Shown here: piece by piece, positions 1 through 11,845 of the stretch
Numbering within the stretch: position 1 is the stretch's first letter
How the letters are laid out: every line of letters begins with the position of its first letter
Assembly: GCA_000320605.2 (NCBI GenBank)
Contig: KB445801.1
Coordinates: forward strand, 1,011,506-1,075,505
From: Gelatoporia subvermispora B
Taxonomy: Eukaryota; Basidiomycota; Agaricomycetes; Polyporales; Gelatoporiaceae
Length of the DNA stretch: 64,000 bases
Reading direction: 5' to 3'
Translations under genes and position numbers: made by a program
The notes under the pieces: model-generated
The model's input: only the letters and a program-made list of their open reading frames with translations
The model's database searches: none
Told to the model about the DNA's origin: nothing

Positions 1-1192
1 GTGTGGACTGGTGAGTGATGCTTTGTCTCAAAGCCCTGTCATAGGCTGACTCAGTTAACATCTTGCTTATAGTGATATCAGCAATCCGGGTATATGCTGT
101 CAGCAGAGGAAACCGGTGGCTCACTCTAGGAATCTTCGCACTGGCTGCAATACCTGCAGGAACAAGCTTCGTACGTTTCTCCACACCATATCCCTCAGGC
201 TGCAGGTGGATCTCATCGAGCGCATAATAGTACAGTCTTTTCATCGTAACATGGCAGCAAACACCGACTACGTCGCTGATTACAGTCGTTGGAACTGCTT
301 GCTTTATGAACACTGCGCTAGGCGAAGCAGCCACAGTAGAGTATGTCAGTGCAACATAATCTTGAATACGTGTTGACGATTTCTTGACAGCCGTTAGTCA
401 GCAGCACAACTCAACCCAAGAGTATTGCGCTCACTGATATTTGCTCATGTATAGTGACCGTGGCGACTCGGGTCGGCGTCATAATGTTCGACCTCGTTGT
501 TTTGCTCGTTATTTGGCACTATACACATAACACTCTCCAGCGCAGTGGCAACCGCAACCGGATGTTAGCACCACTCTCACGCATATTGGTTCGCGATGGT
601 CAGTAACGTCTCCGTTCATACGTCTAGCACATCTGTTAAGCCATTCATCAGGAAGCATGTATTTCATGTGAGTGTTCGGAACATATTATTGAATACGCGA
701 AGTCATACCATTTTACTAGAGCATTGATGACATTGAACCTCGTCCTCGTTGGCACAGCCATTGCAAAGGTCAGACCCCAAATCGAGTGATGCTCAAAATG
801 TCTTAAGCTCTGGAACACAGAGTACCGGACTGTTTGCGACGTATTTTCGAGTACCGTAAGTCAATATGATTTGTCCTGCGGCTGTCACGCACCTACCTTA
901 CTTTACCAGATTGTCTGCTACCATCATATCACGCTTCATCCTCAACATACGGAGTGCTGCTCATACATCGCTCAATGACACAGACTCAAGTCGCTTAGTT
1001 CCCTACGATGCTTCCACGTTCGATAACCTAGAATTGCGCACGGCCGACCTCGAGTTTGCACCCATCAGTGTCACAGAGGTCGAGGGTATGCTCGTAGATT
1101 CCAATGTGGGAGACATAGATGCTCTCTCGGATGATGAAGGAGAGGCTGATATTGAAGGTAGCTCACCCAGAACTCTCCGAAGAGCTGTTTGA
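1..1192 (+). CDS. Multi-pass membrane protein of the agaricomycete DUF6533 type, 5' truncated by the window
   Basis: Only the 3' part is present; the stop is TGA at 1190. An exon of 10 or more nt ends at 10, the intron is 11-72, and the next exon reads VISAIRVYAVSRGNRWLTLG, a transmembrane helix followed by a basic loop. Further on, about 440-605, the plus strand reads VATRVGVIMFDLVVLLVIW followed by RILVRDG. The last exon contains IISRFILNIRSAAHTSLN and then an acidic tail of about 65 residues. The pattern of a helix with an R-V-Y motif, a helix with FDLVVLLV, then LLRDG and IISRFxLNLR is what I associate with the large basidiomycete DUF6533 family of unknown function. The family assignment is from memory of its C-terminal half, since the N-terminal signature lies outside the window. 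Middle exon borders are not resolved, so a degenerate copy is possible. Confidence 0.5.
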
Positions 1193-1482
1193 GTTGCTAA
1201 GTAGCTAGGGACGAGAGATCGTGTACGATGTGATCATACCAAACTGTTTGATGATTTTTGCGAGGGAAGACACATTCTGGTCCAATCAACGTGAAGGAGA
1301 GTGCGAGACGGCGCGGTCATGGTGAGGACGTTGGAACGAAAAAACTATGAAGCGAACGGATCTCGATGATTAGACGCGTATAATCACGTGCTGGGATGCA
1401 CTTGCCTTTCTTAGCCAACAACTTCGTGAGTGGGCATAGCGCTCGAGGGTAGTGGCGGAGACTTGCTTTCAAGTCGTCGACA

Positions 1483-1928
1483 ATGTTGCCGACCTTGGTC
1501 GTGCAATCCGGGCGGTCAGCATGGAAGGGTGAGTCCTATCTACCTCTGGGACTAACAGGCACCAACCGTTATCGTCCAGGTCCATTCTTTGTTGCGTTCC
1601 CTAACCTGCGGCAAGCACTCGAAAATAACATCCCTATCAAGACCCAAGCAAGGTCATGTACCATTCTGCCCAACTTCGTTGGGTGCGTGACTATCCTTCA
1701 CATGTGCTCTCTGTGTTGACTGAGGCACGTGTAAACTGCTATCCAGGCTGAAATTCATGGTCCACAACGGCAAAGACTACCTGCCGGTCAACATCACTCA
1801 GGACATGGTTGGCCATAAGCTGGGCGAGTTCGCAATGACGAGGAAGAGGTTCACGTATAAGTGAGTATCCTTCAGATATGTGTGCTGGAATGTTATTTAT
1901 CATACCCAGAGCGACGAAGAACAAGTAG
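1483..1928 (+). CDS. RSM19: Mitochondrial small-subunit ribosomal protein uS19m (RSM19)
   Basis: About 93 residues from four exons: 1483-1528, 1580-1682, 1747-1860 and 1910-1928. The three introns (51, 64 and 49 nt) are GT-AG and all phases agree. The joined product contains the uS19 hallmarks [35 protein letters not shown], then [34 protein letters not shown] and the C-terminal KATKNK. The last six residues come from the tiny fourth exon; without it the protein would stop two codons earlier. uS19 sits in the head of the small ribosomal subunit and contacts the decoding region and subunit bridge. The length and lack of an extension match fungal mitochondrial uS19. It is a housekeeping gene beside the pheromone genes, useful as a synteny anchor. 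Confidence 0.92.
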
Positions 1929-2379
1929 TCGTGTGCGGACTCACCGTCATCTTACTTATGGCTGGATTGTACCATGCTCTGTAGACCCTGCTCGTAATCT
2001 GCACCTTGCTTTGCACAGCTATCGATACTCTCACATTCTTACGGTGTTGTGTGATGGGAGAGAAGCTTGCACCACATCGCCCGACATGCCTCTACTTGTC
2101 AAATCAAGAACCACAAAGTTTCATATTCATCACCAAAACGGCCTCTACATCGTAGGCTTTCCTCCAACGAACTAATAATACAACAGCATGGACAAAGAAG
2201 TGGTGGATAATATGGTCCAAGCGAACGGCAGTCAATCAAGAACGAAATACGGGCTGAGGCAGCGAAGGGATTCGGTGGCTTGGCGGATCAGTGCCACTTC
2301 TGCAAGAGGTTGTGTTGGGTGAGTGCTAATCCTGATAGCAGGTGGAATATGCCAAACAACGCACCATCCGCGGAAAGGC
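1929..2379. other. Intergenic, RSM19 to first pheromone gene
   Basis: 451 nt; no supported gene or repeat seen on either strand. Confidence 0.5.
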
Positions 2380-2499
2380 TCACGCAATGATACAGTGCTG
2401 TGAGGTGTTGCTGCCTCCGGTTTGTTCGGAGTCTACGGGGACCTGGGTGGTCGGGATCTCCTCTGCAGGGACAGGTGAGGCGAGGATGAAAGCGTCCAT
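2380..2499 (-). CDS. Lipopeptide mating pheromone precursor, SQHCIIA class
   Basis: Intronless, 39 residues, ATG at 2499. It begins MDAFILASPVPAEE, has an acidic middle part (VPVDSEQTGG) and ends SNTSQHCIIA. The terminal CIIA is a CaaX box: the cysteine would be farnesylated, IIA removed and the cysteine carboxymethylated. A mature peptide of roughly 10-15 residues ending in the modified cysteine is expected after N-terminal cleavage. MDxF starts and CaaX ends are the standard signature of basidiomycete pheromone precursors. There is no receptor within 25 kb; the neighbours are RSM19 and another precursor of the same class on the same strand. A CATAAATAG element lies about 103 nt upstream of the start. 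Confidence 0.87.
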   Translation of the reverse strand: MDAFILASPVPAEEIPTTQVPVDSEQTGGSNTSQHCIIA

Positions 2500-3838
2500 T
2501 GTGAACAGCGACGGGAGGATGCGCGAAGAACGAAGAGCGAATGTCGCGGTGCGGTTGGGATTGACTTATGTCGCAAGAAAGATCCTACTGGGGTGCGTTC
2601 CTATTTATGCGTTCCGGGATACTGTTGGCTGCGGATGGAGGCCGCTGTGCAGACAATTGCGAGAGCTTGGGCCGTGCAAAAGTGAGACCTGAGTTATGTT
2701 TCGGAGCTAACATCGGGACGGCACAGGGCGCGACTGCGGTACACTAAACTTTGCCCTGCAAAATGTCCTTTGACCTACCCTCCGAGGCCCGAGGGTTATG
2801 TTATAGGCCCGGGGTGCAATTATGACTATGACGCGCACATTATTTGCTATAATGTGAGCCACACCGCAGCCATGCCGCTTTCTTACTCGTGATGATATCA
2901 ATTGTCAGGTCGAGCAACCTAACGTGGGTCGGCACGCTCGCTCAAATGGCTGCTCAGCCATGCCCTCTGAGGATAGTCAGGGCTCACGCCAGTGGACGAT
3001 TTTTGTTACAAATGCCTGTTTCAGCTGGCCAGCTGAGCGACGCGCAATCCTACCGGACGGACAATAATGGTGTGCGCTACAAGTGATAGCGATATGCCAC
3101 ACAAACCAGGACAAATGCTCAGTTAGGTATACGGGGATCGAATGTCTTGTGTTCTGAGACACATATCATCTCATCCTCATGCTTATCATTTGCAGATAAC
3201 AGCCTACGCCCTCAAGCACGGAAAGGAGTTGCGCCCTACGTCACAAGTAAGGCCTGAGCCCTCAGCGCTCAGCCACAATGTGTCTTAAGGCGACTCATGA
3301 CATCCGTGCGGATCGACGGGAAGCTTGCCTGGTCCAGGCTAATTGTCCTGTGAGACATAAATCTCGATGGATGAAGATCCTCAGGGCGGCATCCGATGCT
3401 CCACTCTTCGGTGAAACATACGTCGAGAGACAATAATGCCATCCCGACTGCCCTAGATTTGCCCGCGATGCGCCGTAATCGTGTCACAATATGCACACAG
3501 AGACATACGCCAAAGGAGTCAGCGTGTTGCGCAATCCGTATTGGTACATCCAAAGCCCCTGCCGTTCCACCGCTTTCCCCACACTCTGGTCAACCCTGCT
3601 CAACTTCGCAGCTCGTGTCTCAAGTCCTCGCCACATCCTACCCCGAAGAAGACGAAATGATAATTTAGCCGCACGAAGACGACAAAAGAATTGGTTGGTG
3701 AGTTGAACGAATAGAATGGCCAGAGGCCCAAATGAGCCGGGTTTGCATCGTAATGCGGATATGAAGCTGCAAACGCCGTTCAGAATTCGAGTAAATGAGA
3801 GATTATGTCACGACTACTCACCGATGCCTCTAATCTGT
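2500..3838. other. Intergenic between two pheromone genes
   Basis: Short overlapping reading frames on both strands without family motifs, splice pattern or codon bias; apart from the TATA-like element at 2601 nothing is recognised. Confidence 0.5.
2601..2609 (-). promoter_or_regulatory. TATA-like element of the pheromone gene at 2499
   Basis: On the minus strand this reads CATAAATAG, about 103 nt before the ATG. The same spacing recurs at several other pheromone genes of the window, which is why it is reported. Confidence 0.4.
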
Positions 3839-3961
3839 TCAAGCAATGATACAGTGCTGCGATGTGGTGCTGGAGCCGAACTGCTCCTCGTCGACGGGTA
3901 CCTGAATCTCGGTCTCATCCGCGGACGGGACGGGGGCAGCGAGAGTGAAGAAGGCGTCCAT
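3839..3961 (-). CDS. Lipopeptide mating pheromone precursor, SQHCIIA class
   Basis: Intronless, 40 residues, ATG at 3961. It begins MDAFFTLAAPVPSAD, continues with VPVDEEQFGS and ends STTSQHCIIA. Same class as the gene at 2380-2499: identical last six residues, same acidic D-x-E-Q motif before the presumed mature peptide, same strand, 1.34 kb away. A local duplication is the simplest explanation, followed by divergence mainly in the discarded N-terminal part. The CaaX box predicts farnesylation and export by a Ste6-type transporter, as known for the family. Confidence 0.87.
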   Translation of the reverse strand: MDAFFTLAAPVPSADETEIQVPVDEEQFGSSTTSQHCIIA

Positions 3962-5052
3962 TGCTGAGTGGGTTCAGAGGATGACTCGGGGATGAGTTGA
4001 CTCTCGAGGTAGGCGAACCGCTGGACGTGTCGCTGTCGTCCACCGTCGCATCGTCCAGTCTTAAGTATCCGGACAAATACGCAGGGAGGCGCAAGACAAT
4101 AAGCCGTACACGAGGGCCACCATATCTCTCTGCTGAGTGTGCGCCATGTCTCACCTCGGTGTTACTTGTCAAACTCTCATGACGGCTTATTGTTGCCTGG
4201 GACGCTGGACTGCAACTTCGGCACGTCTGGAAGGTGCGGTACCGCACTCGACCCGGGGAAGTACGGGGTGCAATCAGCGCAGCGGAGCAGCCTCCCGCAC
4301 GCCCCGGGGGAAGGACGCATGATTCTCGCGCGCCTGCGGTGTCCGACCCGAACACAAAAAGCCAGATACGTCCGAAGCGCCAGCAAGGTACAGGAATGTC
4401 TCAGATCGTGTCAGCATGCGAATACATTGACGCAGGAGGATGTAGATGCAGTCGCTCGCATTGGATGCGGGAGCCTCATCCTCGATCCGTGATCGTCTTA
4501 TTGTGTGGCGACACACACGTGACGAGTAGGTTTCAGGCATGCGGAAATGCACAAATTCTAGACGTAAGATGCAGGGACGCAGCTCAAATACTTACGGAGA
4601 AAACACGGTAATGAGAGTGTACGACGTTGCAGAGCTGGATCATGACACGATGGTAAATCTCGACTCAGGCAGTCATGATCATATCCAGAGGCCGTTCCGT
4701 GTAATGGCTGAAACCAGCCTCAAATTGACCCATGTTGCTCGCCCCCGTGTCAACTTGACGTCTCTCGGAGCTAGATGCATTCAATAGCGTACAGGGAAGT
4801 GTTATTGGATTGTTGTCGCAGCGTAGAGCTGTCAAGTGCGACGAGTTGTGGTTTAGGGAAACGAAAGTGGTCGACGGCGACAAATAGAGACCAAACAGGA
4901 GGAGGTGGCTGGAAGCGAACAGCCGCGACGACCGCCAGGTCGACGGCTTTGTCCTCCGTCCTCGACAACGACGACGACGACAACCCTTCTTATCTCCCAG
5001 CTCGATATCTAGACATCCTGATGCTCACGACCGTCGACGCCTAGTCTCAGCG
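3962..5052. other. Intergenic, promoter side of CNOT11 and of the pheromone gene at 3961
   Basis: Divergent promoter region. Frames of up to about 146 codons overlap each other on both strands and look like chance openings in GC-rich DNA. Confidence 0.5.
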
Positions 5053-6653
5053 ATGCAGACAGCTACATTCTTCGCGCCCCAGCTGGCGACGAAGCAACCG
5101 CCCGCAGATCCCATCCGGGCCTCGGTTGGCCATCTTCTGTCAAGGGCATACTCCTTGCCGTGCTCGACGGCCGCGCAGGCGTTCACCCAGCTTGTGCAGC
5201 CGACTTCGCGGTTCCAGTATGCCCTGGATGTGTTAATGCCTCTGCTGGAAACTCACGTCGAAGTCAGTCTTGCTTCCGCGTCTGATATCAGGACGATTCT
5301 AACAGATCTGGATAACCGACCCTGATAGATCGCGCAGCGAATTTTGGTCTCGTACCTGCTGTATTCGCTCTATGCACCGCATCCGATAGCAATCAACCCA
5401 TTCAAGTCTCTGCTGTATGCGACTTTCGTCAAAGAGCGCGATCTGGCCACAAAGATCGCGAACGATGGTGGATTGGGCGAGAACGAGCAGCTGGTCTGGG
5501 TCCTTTGGAAGATTCTGAAGGGCGATGGCAACGACGTACGTATTCCACATTCGCTCTCGAATTCTTGAGTAACACTAATTTCATATGGTATAATATGATA
5601 TAGATTGGTCCGTTCTCACCGAGTACTCTGGCTCGCTCCCCGCTTCCGCCCAAACTTCGAGCAGCGTACTTGACTTTGGATGAAGAGACACCTGCCTCTG
5701 AACGAGCTGCGAAATTCGATCCGTATGTCTAGTTGGACTAACTATCTGCCGTTCTCAATCTCATTGTCAATCCAGCTTCGGTGATAATGGTTCAAACGAT
5801 ACTAATGACACGGACACAACCAAAGTCGAGGACATCAATGCGGACATTACTGTCATTGCCGAGACTGAGAAAGCGTTCCCTGAGGTCGAGGTAATCACTG
5901 AGCTCGACCGGGAGACTCAGAGGCTGTCCGATGCTATGACGCTCTTGCTCGCTGCACGCCATCGTGTGCTGACTCTCGCTGAGCAACGCGTACGTGCTGT
6001 CAGCAGATCGTCGCAGACATAAGCTTACCGGACGCTCTATAGGTCTTGACCCCTACGATTCCCCAGCTGACATCCCCGCCCATGATTACATCTGTCGATC
6101 TACCCTCTCTCATTGGCAACAACCCGACAATCGCTCACCCTCTGCTGGTTGCTCTTCTGACCCAGTCAGCCTCACCTGGTTATCAGGGGCCTATACCGTA
6201 TCTTGAGGTCCTTAAGCGCCTGCCACCGACGCTGCCCTCGTTCGACGTCCTCGGTCGTCTGCTCCACGACCCTACCATCATAACCGATGTTACCACGGGT
6301 GGGCACACCACCATCGCCGATCTCGTCCGGACGGAGGTTCTCGGCTGGTTCATCCACGAGAGCATCCGCTGGTTAGAGAGGGCCGAAGAGGAACAACGCA
6401 CGGGCGTCATCAGCGATGACCGCTTCGCACAGGGCGTCCAAAACGTGCGTCACGCCTCATGGAATATAGCCTGCTTTGTCGAACTCACCTTTGCGCACAG
6501 CTCTGCCGTTTCTACAACTCACTCATCAAGCACTCGATCGTGGACCCCTCTTCTGACGCTGACACCGCCGAGATGGCGCATTTCACCCTCCTCAACTCTC
6601 GCTTCGAGGAAGCGAATTCATTGTATCGTGTTCTGGCCATGGGCAAATTCTGA
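5053..6653 (+). CDS. CNOT11: CCR4-NOT complex subunit 11 (CNOT11)-like protein
   Basis: Six exons: 5053-5262, 5329-5535, 5604-5722, 5776-5989, 6043-6444 and 6501-6653. They close in frame to 434 residues. Conserved-looking blocks are RILVSYLLYSLYAPHPIAIN with NPFKS (about residues 75-95), LVWVLWKILKGDGNDIGPFS (about 120-140), an acidic spacer, and a C-terminal helical region with TEVLGWFIHESIRWLE and LCRFYNSLIKHSIVDP. This order (N-terminal helical region with NPF, then a C-terminal DUF2363-type domain) matches CNOT11. In animals CNOT11 docks with the CNOT10 module of the CCR4-NOT deadenylase; in this fungus that role is inferred. Ordinary housekeeping context. The assignment rests on remembered family motifs, not on an alignment. 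Confidence 0.75.
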
Positions 6654-7270
6654 CTCTAGACGGTATCCTCGACTGTATTTAATCTGTAGCAGATAGTGCC
6701 AAGATTCTTGTACAACACCCATCCATTCGTGCCATCCGTCTCGCTATGTCCTCTATGCCTCCGCTGCGCATGTCATGTCTTGTTTTATGTCATCCTAACA
6801 CGTATATACATGGGAATTCATATGCAGTCAGTTACCCGGATGTGGATCTGTGGACCATCTCAGCTCGCCAGTCAGTTGCAGACGAACCTCGAGTAAGGCG
6901 CCAAATCCGTATTGTCTCTGGCAGCAGGGCGTCATCTCACCTCGGTGTCAATGCCTTACGTCCACATGGCAACTCGACGAGTACGAAAAGATCTGATTAT
7001 GCTGCTGCCTCGTACACTCGGATCGGCTCTCCATATGCATCTAGCAGTTCTTAATGAGTACAGTAAGGGGTTTCCAACGGCGCAGCTGATGAACGGGACA
7101 AGCGAAAATGGCATCGATGGCAAAATAGATAGCAGAGAAAGACAGGTCGAGGCATGGCGGAAAAATACACTAGGCAAATCTGGAAGACCTCCAAGTAACG
7201 ACCGCACAGGGGAACCGAAGAGGGATTGGAAACACATCAATGGTCCGGCTGGGGGAAATGGTATATGACA
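6654..7270. other. Convergent 3' intergenic region of CNOT11 and CLA4
   Basis: About 0.6 kb between the two stop codons; nothing recognised. Confidence 0.5.
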
Positions 7271-10236
7271 TCACGACGCGTTCTTATTCCTGAACCGCAG
7301 AAGGGGGGCGAGGCCCGAAAGAGCGCATGCCTTCTTCAAGAAGTCGTGCTAGAGCGAACCGCCATCAGGACTTCTGCATCTTTAACCGTATGTGGCAATG
7401 TGCTTACCTCGAGCAGTTCATCCGCTGTTGCCCGGCTCTTGACGTCGACGCACAGACACACGCTCAGGAAGCTCTTCAGCTCCCGACTGAGTGTCTCCGG
7501 CTTCTTGAGCGTCGGGGTACCGTTCGTCGCGATCAGGTACAGGGCCTTGAGCGGCTCCTCATCAAGATATGGTGGCTCGTTCTCGATCATCTCGATCGCC
7601 ATAATTCCGAGTGACCAGATATCGACCTTGGCTCCGTACTCCTTCTGCTTGACGACCTCGGGGGCCATCCAGTATGGCGTACCCACCATCGTTGCGCGCT
7701 TCGACTTCTGATCCGTGAGCTTTGCACAGAAACCAAAGTCGGCTGTGAGAGATGATATCAGCATTCACGCATGGCACCAGCATGCAGACCATGTTGACGC
7801 ACTGATTTTGACATGGCCCTGGGCATCCAGAAGAACATTGTCGGACTTGATATCACGATGGATGATCGATTGGCTATGCAGATGACCGAGGCCTTTACAA
7901 GTCTAGGGAGAGCACATAGTACATCAGCATCACTAGCATGAACGTAGGGGTAAGAGCTCACCTCGAAACAGATGCTGGAGATTTGATCCTCCTCCAACGT
8001 GTTGTTCTCGATGACATCTGTCAGCGCACCGCCCTCCATGTATTCCATAACTACCCAGAGCTCGTTGCTCTTGACTAGATACGATTCGAGGAAGTTCACA
8101 ATGTTCGGGTGCTGCGACTCCTTCATGACCAGGATCTCGTTCACAATGAGCTCCTTCCTTGGCTGGTTTGATAGGTCCATCTCCTTGATCGCAACCTTCT
8201 TGCCGGTGGCTAGCGTCTTCGCGACATACACATGTCCCGAAGCACTATCGCGCTCATCAGTACAATACCAGAAGTATACACGGAAGACACCTACCCCTGG
8301 CCGACCTTCCGGATCTTGCTGTAGAGCGCCTTCGGGTCATCATTGCTCACGACACTGCGAAGCTTCTCCATGATCTGCGCCTCATTCATCGTACTGATCC
8401 GCTTCTCCTTCTCCTTCGGCTTCTCCAGCGCCGCCGCCGCCGCAGCGACGCTCCCATCCTTCTCCTCCGCCGCGATGACCTTCACCTCGGGCGCCTCCTT
8501 CGCCGCCGTCGGCTTCTTCGGCTGCAGCGGCTTGATCGGCGCGGGGCCAACGAGTGAGCCCGCCGCACCAGGCGCGGGCTGCGACATCGGCAGGGACGTC
8601 GCGGGCGAGGACTTCGCAGGCACGACGGGCGGGCGGGCCCCAGCGGGCTTGTCGAAAGAGTCATCGCGCCTCTGCCCATCCGCGCCCGCAGGCTTCGCGG
8701 TCTGCGTCTCCGTCGGCGGGCCCTGCGCCTTTGCGCGTGCGCGGAGGTCCGCAGAGGTTGGCGTGTGGTCGGGCAGAGGCGGTTTCGCAGGGGCGTGTGG
8801 TGCAGGAGGCGCGGGCCGGTTCGCAAGAAGGGGACGTTGCGGGGCAGGGCGGGAGGGGGTGAGCGAGGGGGTCGCCATGTTCGGGATGGGGGGACGCATG
8901 GTCGAGCCGGATCCCCCTCCTGAGATCGTGCTCGCGTGCTGGACGTGCGAGCCGTTGACGAGCTCTGCAGCGCGCGCAAGCGCAGCGCTGGTGCCGTTGG
9001 GCCCTTCTGCGCCATTCAGCCCCGTGGGTGCGGACTCTTGCCGCTTCATAGGCGGGCGGGTGTCGGGCATCTTCATGCCTGAGCCGCCAAGGCCGGTGCC
9101 GCCGTAGCGCGGCGTGCTGCCGGTGTCGTATGGCGAGAGCGTCGAGCTGCCCGAGGACTGTCCCCGCGTGGGAACGAAGCCGCCCATCTCCTCCATCTCG
9201 CGCTTTTGGTGGTCGGTGTAGAATTCGAGCACATCGAGCACGGCCTGCGGATCTTTCGCGTAATCTTCCCGCGTGATGGCTGACTTTGTGAGCAGCTTGC
9301 TCCATGCATCGGGCAGGCCCTATAGGGGTCAAGTGAGACGGTGAGGGATGACTCGCCTGCTAGCAGCAGAGTACTCACTGTGAATGCTCCAGACACTGGG
9401 TCGAAGCCGACATGAACTTTGTGCACGAAGTTGGTGGGGTTGCTTACTCCCATAAGCGGACTTCGGGAGTAAATATCATCTTGCCAACCATACAGTTCTT
9501 CGTCGTTCTTGAGAGAGAAATACATCCGCTTATCCTTCGTTTCCAAGAGCAGACAGTACGGTTTCAAGTCTGTCCGCTCGATATTTGCGATATCTGATAA
9601 GTTAATGAGGGCCTGGTGTTGCGCGGAGTTCTGTTATAGCATGCGTTAGTCCATGCCGCCAGGAACGGTTGCACACGGTCGCGAGTACGGAATTGTCATG
9701 GCGAGCCAATGGACACTGCCTCCCGTTCGCCCGAAAGGGGCCTTGGCGGCAAGCACTTGCAACCTGCTCCCGCCCAAGACAGGCGCCGTTCCTCTCGCGA
9801 GTCGCCCGAGCGCATGTCTGAGGAGCGATCGCTAGGTAGCACCTTTACCGCGCATAGGCACGGTCCGATGATAGAATATGCGCCAGGGCGTCCAACTCAC
9901 CTCATTCTTGTATATAGATAGTGTTTGCTCCTTGAGGATCAACCACTTGGGTCGCCATAGGAAGCTGACTATGCCATCCTCCTTCAGCGAAACTGTCCCG
10001 CTTCGGACAATGTGCGCCCCCAGAGGCGTATCTGAATTCCGATTGGGTGATCCGCCGATGCCAGAGTAAGTTGATGCATATGATGAACTCGACGGGGAGG
10101 AGGTGCCAACAGAGAAGGACGAGCCATAGCCCGACGAGGCAAGAACATTGTGGACATCGCTTCCCTTCCTGGTCGGCGCAGCAGGAGCAGGGCGACTGGG
10201 CGTTAGAGACGTCGCTGTAACCTGGTTGAAAGACAT
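7271..10236 (-). CDS. CLA4: p21-activated kinase CLA4 (PH-CRIB-kinase)
   Basis: Seven exons (9901-10236, 9379-9630, 8295-9319, 7962-8244, 7803-7902, 7408-7742, 7271-7348) give 802 residues. A PH domain spans about residues 68-180 ([20 protein letters not shown], then [19 protein letters not shown]). It is followed by a CRIB motif ([20 protein letters not shown]), a proline-rich low-complexity linker and a serine/threonine kinase domain. Kinase landmarks: [14 protein letters not shown] (P-loop), VAIKEMDL (catalytic Lys), [24 protein letters not shown] and [10 protein letters not shown]. The C-terminus ends [16 protein letters not shown] plus CRIB marks the Cla4 rather than the Ste20 subgroup: a Cdc42/Rac effector for polarity, septins and hyphal morphogenesis. 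The first intron (9631-9900, 270 nt) is far longer than the other introns. PAK genes often lie near agaricomycete P/R loci. Confidence 0.95.
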
Positions 10237-11725
10237 TATAGCGACTGCTTATAACCGTCGGAGGCAACCTCGGAAACAGACGCCAATTGTCGGGATGAAG
10301 TGAGAGTTCGTAAGAGTCGTGACCAGGTCGAAGAAGACGTTAATCGTGTCGCTGAGCAGACTGCACAAAGTCAATAGTGGTCGCAGCGGGGAGGGCGTCG
10401 TCGTCGTTGGCGAGGTCGACGATGATCTGGCTTTGTTTGGGTAGCTCAGTGTGGGACGCCGGATCTAGCCGACGCCTCCCAGAAACGTATCGCCCAGGCA
10501 ACGCCTTCAAACTCGTCTTTCTCTTCTTCCACTTTTATTATGCACAATCCGACGCTGTATGGTGGCCATGGCATTTGTCGCGGATGCTCAGACATCTCGC
10601 GATCATCCCTAGAGAAAAGGAGCAACAGAATCCCCGTTCATCTCCCAAGAATGTCCTATCTCTGAACCGTCCATGCGCCGTGCCCAAATGCCCCCGAACT
10701 GCGATGAAGCTTCCGGAAGAGCAAGAACTCATTCTACGCGCAGGTAGAGCGTACGAACGGTTTATGAACATGTTCCTGCATCGGACAGGAACGCTGCCTC
10801 CTGGCATGGCATGTGCATGATTCACGCCCATCCGTTTGCCGCGCGTCTATCACTGCGCACCCCTTGCGGCCTTCCGAGGGCCCCCTATGCCAGTACGTTC
10901 CAGAGCAGTCCACAGATACCATCCTACACCGGTGTTAATCTTCAGACTAACACCGCTTTGGCCCGCGCCATCGTCAGGAGGAGCAACCTGCATTCGTATC
11001 CTCCTCGAGGCTGATTACCTCAGCAACGCAATACAATTAGCTCGGCCAAATGCAGGAGGACGCAGGTGGTGACGGCGTTCATCCTGGGTCATCGTGCGCG
11101 CCATCAGCTCCAAAGGGGTTTAGGACGTATTGCACGAATGCGTCCGCCTGGGTCATGAACTTTACTCTCTTTTTTGTTATGTGGGTCTTCTGTGAACGGG
11201 AGACTACGAGGCAAATCCTATCTTGACGGCAGAGGGGCCTGCTTCACGCGCACATTACCCCCTGCGGAGGTGTTACGTTCATGGAGGTGTGCACGAATAC
11301 CTCGTTGTGGGTCGTCGCGTCACAGGAAGATGGGAGGCGAAGGGAAGACGTCCATCAGCTGCCAAAGCCGCCTGCGGTCAGACGTCAGCAAGCAGTGCAA
11401 TGTCGCACACCGCTGATGCGAACTTCCTTTCTGGAGTTGCTCGCACGGGGCCTGCGCACAATGCGCTGCAGCCGTCCAAAACAATAGGCACGAGCGCGCA
11501 CCCTCGGCCAGGCGCCACTACCCCCGGAAATAACATCGCAAACTCAAATCTTCTAGCTCGACCTTTTTGTCTTGATCCCGTCGTGCTCTGGTCCATCGGA
11601 CCCATGCAGCCCGACGAGCAGCATAAAATCACTGCGTGTTCGATGGAGATGGCAGCGCAAGAGCTCCACAGCCTCTCCGCCCCCTGCCTCTCAAGCTTGC
11701 AACATATTTCATCCTCACGGTTGCA
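10237..11725. other. Divergent promoter region of CLA4 and the pheromone gene at 11726
   Basis: No supported gene. A CATAAAA element at 11622-11628 precedes the pheromone ATG by about 104 nt. Confidence 0.5.
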
Positions 11726-11845
11726 ATGGACGCGTTCTTCACCATCGCATCTCCCGTCCCGTCCGAGGAGCCGTCGCAGATTCCGATGGACTACGAGGAC
11801 ACCGGCAGCGGCTCCAGCACCTCGCAGCACTGCATCATCGCCTGA
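11726..11845 (+). CDS. Lipopeptide mating pheromone precursor, SQHCIIA class
   Basis: Intronless, 39 residues. It starts MDAFFTIASPVPSEEPSQ, has MDYEDTGSG before the presumed mature part and ends SSTSQHCIIA. The CIIA CaaX box predicts farnesylation. It lies 1.5 kb from the divergently transcribed CLA4 and belongs with the precursors at 2380, 3839 and 14167; together these four bracket CNOT11 and CLA4. A CATAAAA element lies about 104 nt upstream of the start. Confidence 0.87.
   Translation: MDAFFTIASPVPSEEPSQIPMDYEDTGSGSSTSQHCIIA

Noticed and set aside
8343..9107. 254-codon plus-strand open frame
   Set aside because: It lies antisense to the low-complexity proline/alanine linker exon of CLA4 and is open only because of GC-rich codons.
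8661..9332. 223-codon minus frame overlapping CLA4
   Set aside because: Out of frame with the kinase exons; arginine-rich translation typical of a shifted GC-rich frame.
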